A DNA stretch of 64,000 nt from Hyphomonas polymorpha PS728 (GCF_000685315.1 NZ_ARYM01000015.1:33914-97913), one strand, 5' to 3'; positions 17,216-26,876 are shown, counted from the stretch's first letter. Notes: a model not told the origin generated them from the letters alone. Program-made: numbers and translations.

Positions 17216-18081
17216 CAGTCAGGCTTCCGGTCCAGCCGGGCGATCAGGCTGGAGGTGTCCCAGCGGTTGCCACCCATCGCCTGCACATCGGCATAGTACT
17301 GATCCACTTGCGCCGTGAGCGGAAGACTTGCGCCATTCTCGCGGGCCGCGTCCAGCGTGATCCGGAGGTCCTTGCGCATCCAGTCAACCGCAAAACCGAA
17401 ATCGAACTTGCCGTCCGTCATCGTCTTCCAGCGGTTTTCCATCTGCCAGCTCTGGGCCGCGCCGCCGGAAATCGCCGCGATCACCTTCTCTGCGTCCAGC
17501 CCCGCCTTGCCGGCAAAGTGGAGTGCCTCGGCGAGGCCCTGGACGATGCCGGCGATGCAGATCTGGTTGACGGATTTGGCAAGCTGGCCCGCGCCGCTCT
17601 CGCCGATCAGCGTGGTGGCCCGGGCAAAGGCGGCCATCACCGGCTCTGCCTTGGCGAAGGCATCTTCCTCGCCGCCGCACATGATGGTGAGCTTGCCATT
17701 GATGGCGCCCGCCTCGCCGCCCGAAACCGGCGCGTCAATGAAATGCGCGCCCTTGGCACGGCAGCGCTCGGCCAGTTCGCGGGCGAGGGAGGCGGAGGCC
17801 GTGGTGTGGTCGATGACGGTCATGCCCGCGCCCAGGCTTGGCTCAAAGCCGTCAAACACCGCGCGTACATCGGGATCATCGCCCAGGCACATCAGCACAT
17901 ATTCGGCGCCGAACACGGCAGAGGCGGGGTCTGCCGCGCTCTTGCCCTTGTGGGCCGCGGTCCAGGCAGCGGCCTTGGCGGGCGTGCGGTTCCAGACGGT
18001 GACCTGATGGCCTGCCCGCGCCAGATGGCCAGCCATGTGGAAACCCATGACCCCGAGGCCCAGAAATGCGGTGCGCGCCAT
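17215..18081 (-). CDS. NAD(P)-dependent beta-hydroxyacid dehydrogenase (3-hydroxyisobutyrate dehydrogenase family)
   Basis: 288 residues. N-terminal Rossmann motif FLGLGVMGFHMAGHLARAGHQVTVWNRTP (NADP-leaning Arg after strand 2); substrate motif DAPVSGGEAGAINGKLTIMCGG; catalytic Lys in GAGQLAKSVNQICIAG. It is a 3-hydroxyisobutyrate, tartronate-semialdehyde or glyoxylate-reductase-like enzyme; substrate cannot be fixed. It begins the transcript with DUF389 and DUF1801. Confidence 0.9.
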   Translation of the reverse strand: MARTAFLGLGVMGFHMAGHLARAGHQVTVWNRTPAKAAAWTAAHKGKSAADPASAVFGAEYVLMCLGDDPDVRAVFDGFEPSLGAGMTVIDHTTASASLARELAERCRAKGAHFIDAPVSGGEAGAINGKLTIMCGGEEDAFAKAEPVMAAFARATTLIGESGAGQLAKSVNQICIAGIVQGLAEALHFAGKAGLDAEKVIAAISGGAAQSWQMENRWKTMTDGKFDFGFAVDWMRKDLRITLDAARENGASLPLTAQVDQYYADVQAMGGNRWDTSSLIARLDRKPD

Positions 18082-18213
18082 TGCTCTCTCCTGCTGAATT
18101 ACGGGCTAATTAGAGCGAATTTCATGGAAATCCCACCCCTCGGCGAAGCGTGGCTTTCACCACGACCTGATACACCAGCGTCATCCATCAGAAGGATTGG
18201 ACGCAAAAGAGCA

Positions 18214-18894
18214 ATGGCATATGCCACGACCTCACGGCGGCAGACGGGCAGAAGGCCCGTTATGCCTACCCGTAAAACGGGCACCTGGAAGCTGGCCTAT
18301 GCCGACTTCCTGACGGCCCTGGTCGCGTTCTTTCTGCTCATGTGGCTGATCAGCGGGGTCTCGAAAGAAGACCGCGCGGTGATCGCTTCGGAATTTACCG
18401 GTAAACCGGCTACCGTCTCGGTGACGGCCAGCGAGGCGCTGTCAGACGCGGCCCGCCTGCTGGCGATGCTGGAACTCTCTGAAAGCCTGAAGGCGGCCGG
18501 TGACAGTGTGCAGCTGTCTGCCGATGCGCAAGGCGTGCGGATAGAGCTTGTGGATACCGCCGACCGGCCCCTGTTCGAAACCGGCAGCGGCGCGCTGACG
18601 GAAACCGGCGCCGCCCTGATCCGCGCGGCGGGCGCAAGTCTTGCGGCCCTGCCCTATACCGTTTCCATCGAAGGCCATACCGACGCCTTCTCGATGGCGG
18701 GCACGGCCAGCTCCAACTGGGAACTTTCCTCGGCCCGGGCCAATGAGGCCCGCCGGCTGCTTGAGGCGTCCGGTTTCGGAACAGAGCGGGTCGTGGGCGT
18801 CACCGGCTATGCCGACACCCGCCCCCTCAGCGCCGGCCAGCCCCACCTGGCCGCCAACCGCCGCATCAGCCTGCAGGTCCATCTGGCCGACTAG
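18214..18894 (+). CDS. motB: Flagellar stator protein MotB
   Basis: 226 residues from ATG 18214 (18262 also possible). A short cytoplasmic tail leads to a single helix, KLAYADFLTALVAFFLLMWLIS, with the proton-binding Asp of MotB (YADF). A plug-like segment follows, then an OmpA-like peptidoglycan-binding domain (VSIEGHTDAF, NWELSSARANEARRLLEASGF, AANRRISLQV). With MotA it forms the stator that drives the flagellum. No motA is adjacent, so the partner must be elsewhere. Confidence 0.88.
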   Translation: MAYATTSRRQTGRRPVMPTRKTGTWKLAYADFLTALVAFFLLMWLISGVSKEDRAVIASEFTGKPATVSVTASEALSDAARLLAMLELSESLKAAGDSVQLSADAQGVRIELVDTADRPLFETGSGALTETGAALIRAAGASLAALPYTVSIEGHTDAFSMAGTASSNWELSSARANEARRLLEASGFGTERVVGVTGYADTRPLSAGQPHLAANRRISLQVHLAD

Positions 18895-18999
18895 ACTGTC
18901 ACCAGCAGGGCACAACCCTGCGCCATTTTTGCTGCGCCCGGCCCTCTGCCCCGAAAACGCCACTTGGCGTATCGGCGCGCCGGTGTATCGTCAGCGGCA

Positions 19000-19743
19000 A
19001 TGAAGTTTTCGGATCCACATCTTCTGCTGGCGGGCCTTGAGCGGTCGCTGAGGTTCTACGTCACGAACCCCAGCCCCTGCCCCTATCTGCCTGACAGGAA
19101 GGAACGCAAAGCCTTCACCAACCTGGCCATTCCGGAAGCAGACGCTGTGCATAACGTGCTCAGCCAGTCCGGTTTCCGCCGCAGCCAGTCGATTGCCTAC
19201 CGGCCAGCCTGCGCGCGCTGCAATGCGTGCAAGAGCGTGCGGGTGGCGACGCGGGATTTCGAGCTCAGTCGCAATGACCGCCGGGTGATCGCGCGCAACG
19301 AGACGCTGGTGCGCCGCCCGGTTGCCGCGCAGGCAACCCGCGAGCAGTTCCGCCTGCTGAAAACCTATGTCACGACGCGCCATGACAATGGCGGCATGTC
19401 GGACATGACCTACCGGGATTATGTCGCCATGGTCGGCGGTAGCCCGGTGCAGAGCCTGATCTTCGAATATCGCGAAGGGCCGGAACCGGACGCGCCGCTG
19501 GTGGCCGCCGCCATCACCGATGTGCTGCGCGATGGGCTGTCGATGGTCTACACCTTCTTTGACCCGTCGAAGGCCAGCCGCAGCCTTGGCCACTATCTGA
19601 TCCTCGACCACATCCTGCACGCGCACGACCTCGGCCTGCCGCACCTCTATCTGGGCTACTGGGTGAAGGGCAGCCCAAAGATGGACTACAAACGGCGCTA
19701 CAAACCGCTGGAAGTGCTTGACGGCGACCGCTGGCGGCCCTAG
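19000..19743 (+). CDS. bpt: Aspartate/glutamate leucyltransferase (Bpt; arginyltransferase family)
   Basis: 247 residues from ATG 19000. Transfers leucine from tRNA to N-terminal Asp or Glu, feeding the N-degron pathway to ClpS/ClpAP. The family N-terminus is seen in PSPCPYLPDRKERKAF, the Cys cluster RPACARCNACKSVRVAT and the C-terminal acyltransferase block LYLGYWVKGSPKMDYKRRYKPLE. Normal length. It is monocistronic or read with motB, which ends 105 bases before. Confidence 0.94.
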   Translation: MKFSDPHLLLAGLERSLRFYVTNPSPCPYLPDRKERKAFTNLAIPEADAVHNVLSQSGFRRSQSIAYRPACARCNACKSVRVATRDFELSRNDRRVIARNETLVRRPVAAQATREQFRLLKTYVTTRHDNGGMSDMTYRDYVAMVGGSPVQSLIFEYREGPEPDAPLVAAAITDVLRDGLSMVYTFFDPSKASRSLGHYLILDHILHAHDLGLPHLYLGYWVKGSPKMDYKRRYKPLEVLDGDRWRP

Positions 19744-19829
19744 AGAGACGACGACTAGTTTTTCGCCGGCAAAACGGACCGATGGCGCAAACGCGCCAAA
19801 GAGACCCGTGCCGCGTGGGGAGGGCATTG

Positions 19830-20939
19830 ATGATCAACCGCCGTAACCTGATCGGCGCAGGCGCACTGGGTGTGGCCGGCGCGGCCGCCACCTTCTCGAC
19901 GCCAACAGCCGGCGCCGTGCTGGCAACACCGGCCATCGGCCGCAACCGGCGCCGTTTCAACATGGTCACCACCTGGCCCAAGGGCCTGCCCGGCCTGGGC
20001 ACCGCCGCCGAGCGCGTGGCCCAGCGTATCAGCGACATGACCGATGGGCTGATCGAGGTGAAGGTGTTTGCCGCGGGCGAACTCGTGCCGCCGTTTGAAT
20101 CCTTCGATGCCGTCGCCAATGGTTCGGCGGATATGTATCACGGCGCCGAATATTACTGGACGGCGAAGTCCACCGGCTTTCCCTTCTTCACGGCTGTGCC
20201 CTTCGGGATGACGGCCCAGGAGATCATGGGCTGGATCGACTTTGGCGGCGGGCAGGAACTCTGGGACGAGCTCTCCGGCCAGTTCGGCATCAAATGCATC
20301 CAGGGCGCCAATACCGGCCACCAGATGGGCGGCTGGTTCCGCAAGGAAATCCGCTCCCTGAGGGATATGGCGGGTCTGCGCATGCGCATTCCGGGGCAAG
20401 GCGGCGAAGTGCTGCGCGCGCTTGGCGGGGCCTCCATCGCGCTGGCGGGCGGCGAGATCTATCAGGCCCTCCAGACCGGCGCGATTGATGCGGCCGAATG
20501 GGTGGGCCCGTGGAACGATTACTCCCTCGGCTTCCACCGCGAGGCCCCCTACTATTACGGCCCGGGCTTCCATGAGCCGGGCGCGAGCCTTGCCGTTGGC
20601 ATCAATCGCGGCGTCTGGGACAGCCTCACGGCCAGCGAGCAGGCGATCTTCAAGGCCGCCTGCGAAGCGGTGAACCATGAGACGCTGGGCGAGTTCACCT
20701 ATCAGAACTCCGTCCATCTCGACCTGCTGGTGAACCAGCATAACGTCCAGATGCGATCCTTCCCCGAAGATGTCGTCAAGCGGATGTCGGAAGCAGCCTA
20801 TGATGTGCGCGCCTCTGCCGGGCGTAGCGGCGTCGAGAAGCGCATCTATGAGAGCTTCGAGAAATCCCTGAAGCTGATGCGCGGCTGGGCCGGGGTTTCG
20901 GACGGGGTGTATTACACCGCCCGGGCGCTCGGCAAATAA
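19830..20939 (+). CDS. TRAP transporter substrate-binding protein (DctP-like)
   Basis: 369 residues from ATG 19830, with GGGGAGGG upstream. A twin-arginine-like leader (MINRRNLIGAGALG) precedes the mature protein, suggesting folded export. DctP fold features: FNMVTTWPKGLPGLGTAAERVAQRI, GLRMRIPGQGGEVLRALGGASIALAGGEIYQALQTGAIDAAEWVGPWND. The acid-binding Arg is in LRMRIPG. It resembles the dimeric P4/TakP-like group that binds keto or carboxylic acids. First gene of the TRAP operon. Confidence 0.92.
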   Translation: MINRRNLIGAGALGVAGAAATFSTPTAGAVLATPAIGRNRRRFNMVTTWPKGLPGLGTAAERVAQRISDMTDGLIEVKVFAAGELVPPFESFDAVANGSADMYHGAEYYWTAKSTGFPFFTAVPFGMTAQEIMGWIDFGGGQELWDELSGQFGIKCIQGANTGHQMGGWFRKEIRSLRDMAGLRMRIPGQGGEVLRALGGASIALAGGEIYQALQTGAIDAAEWVGPWNDYSLGFHREAPYYYGPGFHEPGASLAVGINRGVWDSLTASEQAIFKAACEAVNHETLGEFTYQNSVHLDLLVNQHNVQMRSFPEDVVKRMSEAAYDVRASAGRSGVEKRIYESFEKSLKLMRGWAGVSDGVYYTARALGK

Positions 20940-20955
20940 GGGCGCCGGGGCGGGC

Positions 20956-21627
20956 ATGGACACAGGCATCTTCCTGCATATCGGCACGGGACTGAAATGG
21001 CTGGGCCTGATCAGCCTGCCGCTGTTCCTGGTGCCGCTGATTGCGCTGAGCGCGCCGCGCCTGACTGAGGGGTTTGCGCTGAAGCTCAGCCGTCTGATCG
21101 ACAAGATCACCGGCGCAGCTCTTGGCGCGGCGATTGCCGCCAGCCTGCTGCTCGTCTTCTCGATGCTCGCAGTGGTGATCCTGCGCTACACCTTCGCCCT
21201 CTCCTTCAGCTGGCTGAACGAGATCACCACCTACAGCTTTGCCGCCATGTTCATGCTAGGCGCCGCCGCAGCCCTGCGTGACGGGGCGCATGTGCGTGTG
21301 GACATCCTGCGCCCGCGCTTTGGCGAGACGGGACGCAACTGGATCGAGCTTGCCGGCATCTACCTGTTCCTCTTCCCCATCTGCGTCCGCATCCTGATGA
21401 CGAGCGAGGCAGGCCTTGCCCGCGCCTGGCTGCTGCTGGAAGGCTCGCGCGAGTCTGACGGTCTGCCGATCTTCTTCCTGTTCAAGACGCTGGTGCCGGT
21501 CTTTGCAGTGCTGCTGATGGCGCAGGGGCTTTCCGAAGCGATCAAGGCCGCCCTGCGCAATACCGGCGCCCTCCCGCCGGAAACGCCGGAGCAGCTGGCA
21601 GCAGAAGGAGGCGGCCATGGAGCTTGA
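20956..21627 (+). CDS. TRAP transporter small permease subunit (DctQ-like)
   Basis: 223 residues with four main helices plus an extra N-terminal one (LKWLGLISLPLFLVPLIAL). DctQ signatures are FALSFSWLNEITTYSFAAMFMLGAAAALRDGAHVRVDIL. It pairs with the large permease to import the acid captured by the binding protein, driven by sodium. It overlaps the large permease start by 11 bases. Confidence 0.9.
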   Translation: MDTGIFLHIGTGLKWLGLISLPLFLVPLIALSAPRLTEGFALKLSRLIDKITGAALGAAIAASLLLVFSMLAVVILRYTFALSFSWLNEITTYSFAAMFMLGAAAALRDGAHVRVDILRPRFGETGRNWIELAGIYLFLFPICVRILMTSEAGLARAWLLLEGSRESDGLPIFFLFKTLVPVFAVLLMAQGLSEAIKAALRNTGALPPETPEQLAAEGGGHGA

Positions 21628-23162
21628 GGCGATCCTTGCCATCTCGATGTTCGTGGTGGCCATCGGCGCGCTGCTGGCGGGCTATCCCGTAGCGCTGACC
21701 CTGGGCGGGGTGGCGCTGATCTTTGCGCTGATCGGCATTGCCACCGGCGTGTTCCCCGACACCTTCCTCAAAGCCTTCCCGAGCCGCATCGAAGGCAGCT
21801 CGATCATGCAGAGCCAGACGCTGGTGGCCGTGCCGCTTTTCGTCATCATGGGCGTGATCCTCGAGCGCTCACGCGTGGCTGAAGATCTCCTGGGCATCGC
21901 CAGCCGCCTGCTCGGCAAGATGCGCGGCGGCCTCGGCATTGCCGTGGTGCTGGTGGGCACGCTGCTGGCAGCCTCGACGGGTATCGTTGGCGCCACCGTG
22001 ATCACCATGACGCTGATCGCCCTGCCCTCGATGCTGCGGCAGGGCTATGACCCGCGCCTCGCCACCGGCACGATTGCCGCCTCCGGCACACTCGGCCAGA
22101 TCATTCCGCCCTCCATCGTGCTGATCCTTCTGGCGGACGCCATCTCGAATGCAGCCAGCCAGGCCGCGCTTCGCTCCGGGGGCGGATCAGCGGTTGTCTC
22201 AGTGGGCGATCTTTTCGCCGGAGCCTTGATCCCCGGCCTGATCCTGGTGGCGCTTTACCTGTTGTGGATTGCCATCATGGCGGTCTTCCGGCCCGCCTCC
22301 TGCCCGCCGGCCGAGGTGATTGAAGGCACCGCGCCGCTTACCTTCCGGGATGTGGCCCTCGGCCTGGGCGCGCCGCTGGCACTGATCGTCGCCGTGCTCG
22401 GCTCGATCCTCGGCGGCGTAGCCCCGCCCACCGAAGCGGCCGCCATCGGCGCGGGAAGCGCAGAGCCGCCTGATGCCGGTGATGCTGGCAGGCCTTGCCG
22501 GCATCCTCCTGATCATCGTGCTGCGGAACACGCTCGACCTGCGCACCGCTTCGGGTGGCCATAGCGGGGCGGATTTCATCGGCATGGCGATCACCGTGCT
22601 GGCGGCCTTTGCCATTCTCGCATCGCTGGTGGCTGGGCTGCTGGTGCTGCGCCGGGTAAAACAGCTCGGGCCCGCACTCAAAAGCTCAGCCCACATCACC
22701 TCGATGGTGTTCCTGATCCTGATCGGCGCGTCGCTGTTCAGCCTCGTCTTCCGCGGCTTTGACGGGGACGATCTGGTGCATGACATCCTGCACAATGTAC
22801 CCGGCGGGAAATGGGGCGCGCTGGCCGCCGCCATGCTGGTGATGTTCGTGCTCGGCTTCTTCCTGGACTTCATCGAGATCGTGTTCGTGGTGGTGCCGCT
22901 GGTAGCGCCGCCGCTGATCCTGCTCGGCTGTGATCCTGTCTGGCTCGGCATCCTGATGGCGGTGAACCTGCAGACGAGCTTCCTGACGCCGCCCTTCGGC
23001 TTTGCCCTCTTCTATCTGCGCGGGGCCGCGCCGCCGGAAGTCTCCACGATGCAGATCTGGCAAGGGGCGCTGCCCTTCATTGGACTGCAGGTCATTCTGC
23101 TGGCAATGGTGGCGTCGATGCCGGCGCTGGCCACATGGCTGCCGGCGCTGGCGGCGAAGTAA
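21617..23162 (+). pseudogene. TRAP transporter large permease (DctM-like), frameshifted
   Basis: The 5' part (21617 to about 22460, some 280 residues) gives good DctM: VAVPLFVIMGVILERS, TGIVGATVITMTLIALPSMLRQGYDP, SGTLGQIIPPSIVLILLADAIS and GGVAPPTEAAAIGA. The reading frame then changes. The rest, MPVMLAGLAGILLIIVLRN to the TAA at 23162, lies one frame on and contains SLFSLVFRGFDGDD, GFFLDFIEIVFVVVPLVAP and QTSFLTPPFGFALFYLRG. Removing one G from the GGG at 22453-22455 makes one open frame of about 514 codons. Either a genuine single-base insertion or a sequencing error. Without repair the transporter would lack its channel. Confidence 0.8.
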
Positions 23163-23183
23163 TCACGAACACAGAGGTTCCCG

Positions 23184-24329
23184 ATGGGACAGAATATTGC
23201 GCCATTTCAGGCAATCGCGATCAGCCGCCGCGCACACGAACTGAAAGCCGCCGGGCAGCGCATTCTGCATATGGAGTTTGGCCAGCCCTCCACCGGCGCG
23301 CCCAAGGGCGCGATTGCGGCGGCTCACCATGTGCTCGACAGCGAAGCGATGGGCTATTGGGAAAGCCTTCCCCTGAAAGAGCGCATCTGCCGGCATTACC
23401 GCGAGGGCTTTGGCGTGGAGCTCAGCCCCCGCCGGATGGTGATCACCTGTGGCGCCTCTCCCGCGCTGGTTCTGGCGCTTTCAACAGCCTTCAACCCGGG
23501 CGACCGCATCGCGATGGCGCGGCCGGGCTATGTGGCCTATCGCAATACCGTCCGCGCGCTGAACCTTGAGCCGGTCGAGATCGCCTGCGGGCCGGAGGTG
23601 CGCTTCCAGCTGTCAGCCGCCGCGCTCGATGCGCTGGAGCCTGCGCCCCAGGGAGTGATCATTGCGAGCCCGGCCAACCCCACCGGCACCATCATTCCGA
23701 AAGAGGAACTCGCCGCGATTGCTGAAGTCTGCCAGCGCCGGGGCATACGGATCATTTCCGACGAGATTTATCATGGCCTTTCCTATGGTCCGAAGATCCA
23801 TTCGATGCTGGAATTTGCGCCCGACGCCTATGTCGTCAACAGCTTCTCAAAATACTTCTCGATGGCGGGCTGGCGGCTGGGCTGGCTCGTGTCGCCCGAA
23901 GAAGGTGTGGCGCGGACGAATGCCTATATCGGTAACCTGTTCCTCACCGCGCCATCGCTGGCCCAGCATGCCGGGCTGATTGCCATGGACAGCCGGGACG
24001 AGCTTGAAGGGCATCTGGCCGTCTACCGGAAGAACCGCGCGCTGCTGCTGGAAGCGCTGCCGCGTCTGGGCCTCGACAATATCGCCCCGCCCGATGGCGC
24101 GTTTTATATCTATGCGGACGTTTCGCGCTTCACCGACAACAGCCTGAGCTTCTGCCTGAAGCTGCTGGAGGAGACCGGCGTGGCGACCGCGCCCGGCGTG
24201 GACTTTGATCCTGTCGATGGCGGGCGCTTCATGCGCTTTTCCTTCGCGCTCTCAACGCCGGAGATCGAGGAAGCGCTGGCGCGGCTGGAGCCGTGGTTTG
24301 CGGCGCAGCCGGCGCGTCAGACCGCTTAA
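23184..24329 (+). CDS. Pyridoxal-phosphate aminotransferase (class I/II)
   Basis: 381 residues. The PLP lysine is in NSFSKYFSMAGWRLGWLVSP; ASPANPTGTII and SDEIYHGLSYG give the cofactor-contacting Asn and Asp/Tyr, and FMRFSFALS holds the carboxylate Arg. It belongs to the aspartate-aminotransferase I-gamma group. It follows the TRAP genes by 21 bases, so it may transaminate the imported keto or amino acid; that link is inference. Confidence 0.92.
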   Translation: MGQNIAPFQAIAISRRAHELKAAGQRILHMEFGQPSTGAPKGAIAAAHHVLDSEAMGYWESLPLKERICRHYREGFGVELSPRRMVITCGASPALVLALSTAFNPGDRIAMARPGYVAYRNTVRALNLEPVEIACGPEVRFQLSAAALDALEPAPQGVIIASPANPTGTIIPKEELAAIAEVCQRRGIRIISDEIYHGLSYGPKIHSMLEFAPDAYVVNSFSKYFSMAGWRLGWLVSPEEGVARTNAYIGNLFLTAPSLAQHAGLIAMDSRDELEGHLAVYRKNRALLLEALPRLGLDNIAPPDGAFYIYADVSRFTDNSLSFCLKLLEETGVATAPGVDFDPVDGGRFMRFSFALSTPEIEEALARLEPWFAAQPARQTA

Positions 24330-24967
24330 GAATCGCAGGCGCCCCAGAAGCTTTCCAGGCCGGGCAACTCGCCCTTGCCGACTTCCTGTTCCGGCACGAA
24401 CAGCTCAAAGTCTGCCTCCGGTGTGACGCGGATGTAGAGCGTGCGGCGCAGGCTCTCTGGCGTCTGGCTTGTCTCGTTCCAGCAGCCGGGCGCGACCGCG
24501 CCGAAGCTCAGCTCATTCTCCCCAGGCGCTTCGCGCTTCAGGCGGGCAAGCTCGGCGCTGATCGCCTGCAACAGAGGCCCATCTTCCGGCCGCGTTCCAT
24601 AGGTCCATATCCTGTAACCCTCCCGCGCCTCTGACGCCAAAAAAGGGCTGGTCACCGCGCTCGTTTGAACAAGGGGAAACTCCTCGGCCACATTTACGCC
24701 GAGGCGTTCATTGGTGACGTTGATCTGCAGCCGGGCGCCTTCTTCGCGCGCCTGGAAGGCGGTGGGAATGCGCATGGCAAGGGCCATGCGGGAGAAGTCC
24801 AGCGCCGTGGGGTCCAGCAGCGGCGCGGCGGCGTCTGCGTCTTCGGCGGCTTCAACGGGAGATGTCAGTTCTGCCTGAAGGGTTTCCCCCTCCTCCGCCT
24901 TCTGCGCGGGCGCAGACGGAGAACAGGCCACCAGCAAAGCGGAAGCTGCAACAATCATATAGCGCAT
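24326..24967 (-). CDS. Putative lipoprotein of unknown function
   Basis: 213 residues from ATG 24967, chosen because it gives a lipoprotein signal: MRYMIVAASALLVACSPS, with lipobox LVAC. The mature chain starts with an acidic linker (EEGETLQAELTSPVEAAEDADAAAP). The rest has no recognised motif apart from a pair of Cys (GCWNET and WGACDS). It overlaps the aminotransferase stop by four bases, tail to tail. Next upstream is another lipoprotein gene on the same strand. Confidence 0.62.
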   Translation of the reverse strand: MRYMIVAASALLVACSPSAPAQKAEEGETLQAELTSPVEAAEDADAAAPLLDPTALDFSRMALAMRIPTAFQAREEGARLQINVTNERLGVNVAEEFPLVQTSAVTSPFLASEAREGYRIWTYGTRPEDGPLLQAISAELARLKREAPGENELSFGAVAPGCWNETSQTPESLRRTLYIRVTPEADFELFVPEQEVGKGELPGLESFWGACDS

Positions 24968-25044
24968 CACGCGGCACCACCCCTGAAGAAAGTTATTCCG
25001 CATTCTGAGCTTGGCGCCCCGGCGCTGTCCATGCCTGCCAACAT

Positions 25045-25401
25045 TTAAGTTTGGCAATCATAGGCCGCTTCGGCGCTGCCATCGGGCGCCACCTCCAGCG
25101 AGGCGAGGCGGCAGCCTTCGGGCGCGGCCTGCTCGGCGGCGGCGCGCAGTTCCTCCGGCAGCGTGCTTTCACCCTCTTCCTGAATGCGGAACATGCCGTC
25201 TGTGGCCAGCGTCAGCTTCAGCTTGAAACCCTGCCCGTGCAGCGGGGCGGCGAAGAAGCTGTAATTCTCCGTACCGATGGTCTGCGCGGCCAGGCCGTTC
25301 CAGGCCGCCGCGCTCCAGCGGACGGTGGGCGTGTCGGTGGTGGATGCGCAAGCGGCGAGCATGAAGCCCGCCGCAACCGGAAGATAACGAATGATGGACA
25401 T
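25045..25401 (-). CDS. Putative small lipoprotein
   Basis: 118 residues with signal MSIIRYLPVAAGFMLAACAST (lipobox LAAC). The mature part reads like a secreted small beta protein (NYSFFAAPLHGQGFKLKLTLATDGMFRIQEEG), with two Cys (EGCRLAS, YDCQT) able to pair. Unknown family. Between LemA upstream and a second lipoprotein downstream, all on the minus strand. Confidence 0.62.
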   Translation of the reverse strand: MSIIRYLPVAAGFMLAACASTTDTPTVRWSAAAWNGLAAQTIGTENYSFFAAPLHGQGFKLKLTLATDGMFRIQEEGESTLPEELRAAAEQAAPEGCRLASLEVAPDGSAEAAYDCQT

Positions 25402-25463
25402 GGGGCCTCCCCTCCCTGGCTACCGGATCAGGATAGCGCGGGCAGGCCCGTCCGGCGAGGCCC

Positions 25464-26027
25464 TCAGAAGGCAACCTTTGGCGGCTCATCCATCGATGCG
25501 CGGCCTTCAACGCCGACATCGAAGAATTCGCGCGGTTCGAAATTGAAGCTGCCGGCGATGATCGAGCCGGGGAACTGTTCGCGGGCGGTGTTATAGTCCT
25601 GGACGGCCGAGTTGTAGAACCGGCGGGCGGCGGCCAGCTTGTCCTCGATCGAGGAGAGCTGCTGCTGCAGCTGCAGGAAGTTGGTGTTGGCCTTGAGGTC
25701 TGGATAGGCTTCGGCGAGGGCAAAGAGCTTGCCGAGCGCCTGGCTGAGCACCCCTTCGGCCTTGGCCATTTCGCCCGCTGTATTGGCCGCCTGGGCGGCG
25801 TTGCGCGCGGCGATCACCTGCTGGAAGGTCGCCTGCTCATGGGCGGCATAGCCCTTCACCGTTTCCACGAGGTTCGGGATCAGGTTCTGGCGCTGCTTGA
25901 GCTGCACATCCACATCCGCGAAGGCCTGGTTGACCCGCTGCCGTTTCATGACGAGGCCGTTATAGATCAGGATGATGGCGCCAATGACAGCCACCACGAT
26001 CGCGAGCACGATTAGAAAGACGTTCAT
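25464..26027 (-). CDS. lemA: LemA family protein
   Basis: 187 residues. One N-terminal helix (FLIVLAIVVAVIGAIILIYNGLV) anchors a helical periplasmic domain with LemA signatures: RVNQAFADVDVQLKQRQNLIPNLVETVKGYAAHEQ, EAYPDLKANTNFLQLQQQLSSIEDKLAAARRFYNSAVQDYN. Usual length. LemA is often followed by a TPM-domain or peptidase gene; here no such partner is adjacent. Envelope function is unclear. Confidence 0.93.
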   Translation of the reverse strand: MNVFLIVLAIVVAVIGAIILIYNGLVMKRQRVNQAFADVDVQLKQRQNLIPNLVETVKGYAAHEQATFQQVIAARNAAQAANTAGEMAKAEGVLSQALGKLFALAEAYPDLKANTNFLQLQQQLSSIEDKLAAARRFYNSAVQDYNTAREQFPGSIIAGSFNFEPREFFDVGVEGRASMDEPPKVAF

Positions 26028-26174
26028 TCGGGTGTCCCCTTATTGCTATTGCCAGCCTGCAAAGGCGTAACGGTGTGTGGCCACGTGCGCAAGTGCGGGT
26101 TAACCTGACCTTACCTGCCCGTTTTTGCACCGTTTTTTCCGGTTGCTACAGCCCCTGTTCCGGTGGAGTGCCCA

Positions 26175-26876
26175 ATGCCCGACCCTTATTTGCCCAAGGA
26201 GCACCATTACAGCCAGCGCACCGGCTGGTTGCGCGCCTCCGTGCTGGGCGCCAATGACGGGATCGTCTCCACCGCCAGCCTGATGATTGGGGTGGCGTCG
26301 GCTGCCGCCTCGCCTTCCGATATTCTGGTGGCGGGGATTGCGGGTCTGGTGGCCGGGGCAATGTCGATGGCAGCAGGAGAGTTTGTCTCGGTCAGCTCGC
26401 AGGCCGATACGGAAAAGGCCGATCTGGAGATAGAAAGGCTGGCCCTGCACAAATTCCCCGAGGAAGAACTCGATGAACTGACGCAGATCTATATCGACCG
26501 GGGCGTGGAGCCGGTGACCGCCCGGGCCGTGGCCGAGCAGCTGACCCGATATGACGCGCTGAGCGCCCATGCGCGCGACGAGATCGGGCTGACGGAAGTG
26601 GCGAGCGCCAACCCCATTCAAGCGGCCTGGAGTTCGGCAGCGAGCTTTTCGGCCGGTGCCATCCTGCCGCTGATCGCAGCGGCGCTGGCGCCCTCGGGGA
26701 CGGTCACCCCAGTGGTGGCGGCCGTTTCGCTGCTGGCGCTGGCCATTCTGGGCTGGCTGTCGGCGAAGGCAGGCGGGGCGAAGAAGCGCCGGGCGGTTGT
26801 CCGCGTCGTGTTCTGGGGGGCTGCGGCAATGCTTGTGACCGGCCTGATCGGCGGGGCTGTCGGCACGGTGGTCTAG
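26175..26876 (+). CDS. VIT1/CCC1-type membrane protein
   Basis: 233 residues from ATG 26175 (GTG at 26163 is an in-frame alternative). VIT family core: RTGWLRASVLGANDGIVSTASLMIGVASA and GLVAGAMSMAAGEFVSVSSQADTEKADLE. Five membrane helices with a cytoplasmic acidic segment between helices 2 and 3. Relatives move Fe or Mn out of the cytosol in eukaryotes; direction and metal here are unknown. Confidence 0.9.
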   Translation: MPDPYLPKEHHYSQRTGWLRASVLGANDGIVSTASLMIGVASAAASPSDILVAGIAGLVAGAMSMAAGEFVSVSSQADTEKADLEIERLALHKFPEEELDELTQIYIDRGVEPVTARAVAEQLTRYDALSAHARDEIGLTEVASANPIQAAWSSAASFSAGAILPLIAAALAPSGTVTPVVAAVSLLALAILGWLSAKAGGAKKRRAVVRVVFWGAAAMLVTGLIGGAVGTVV

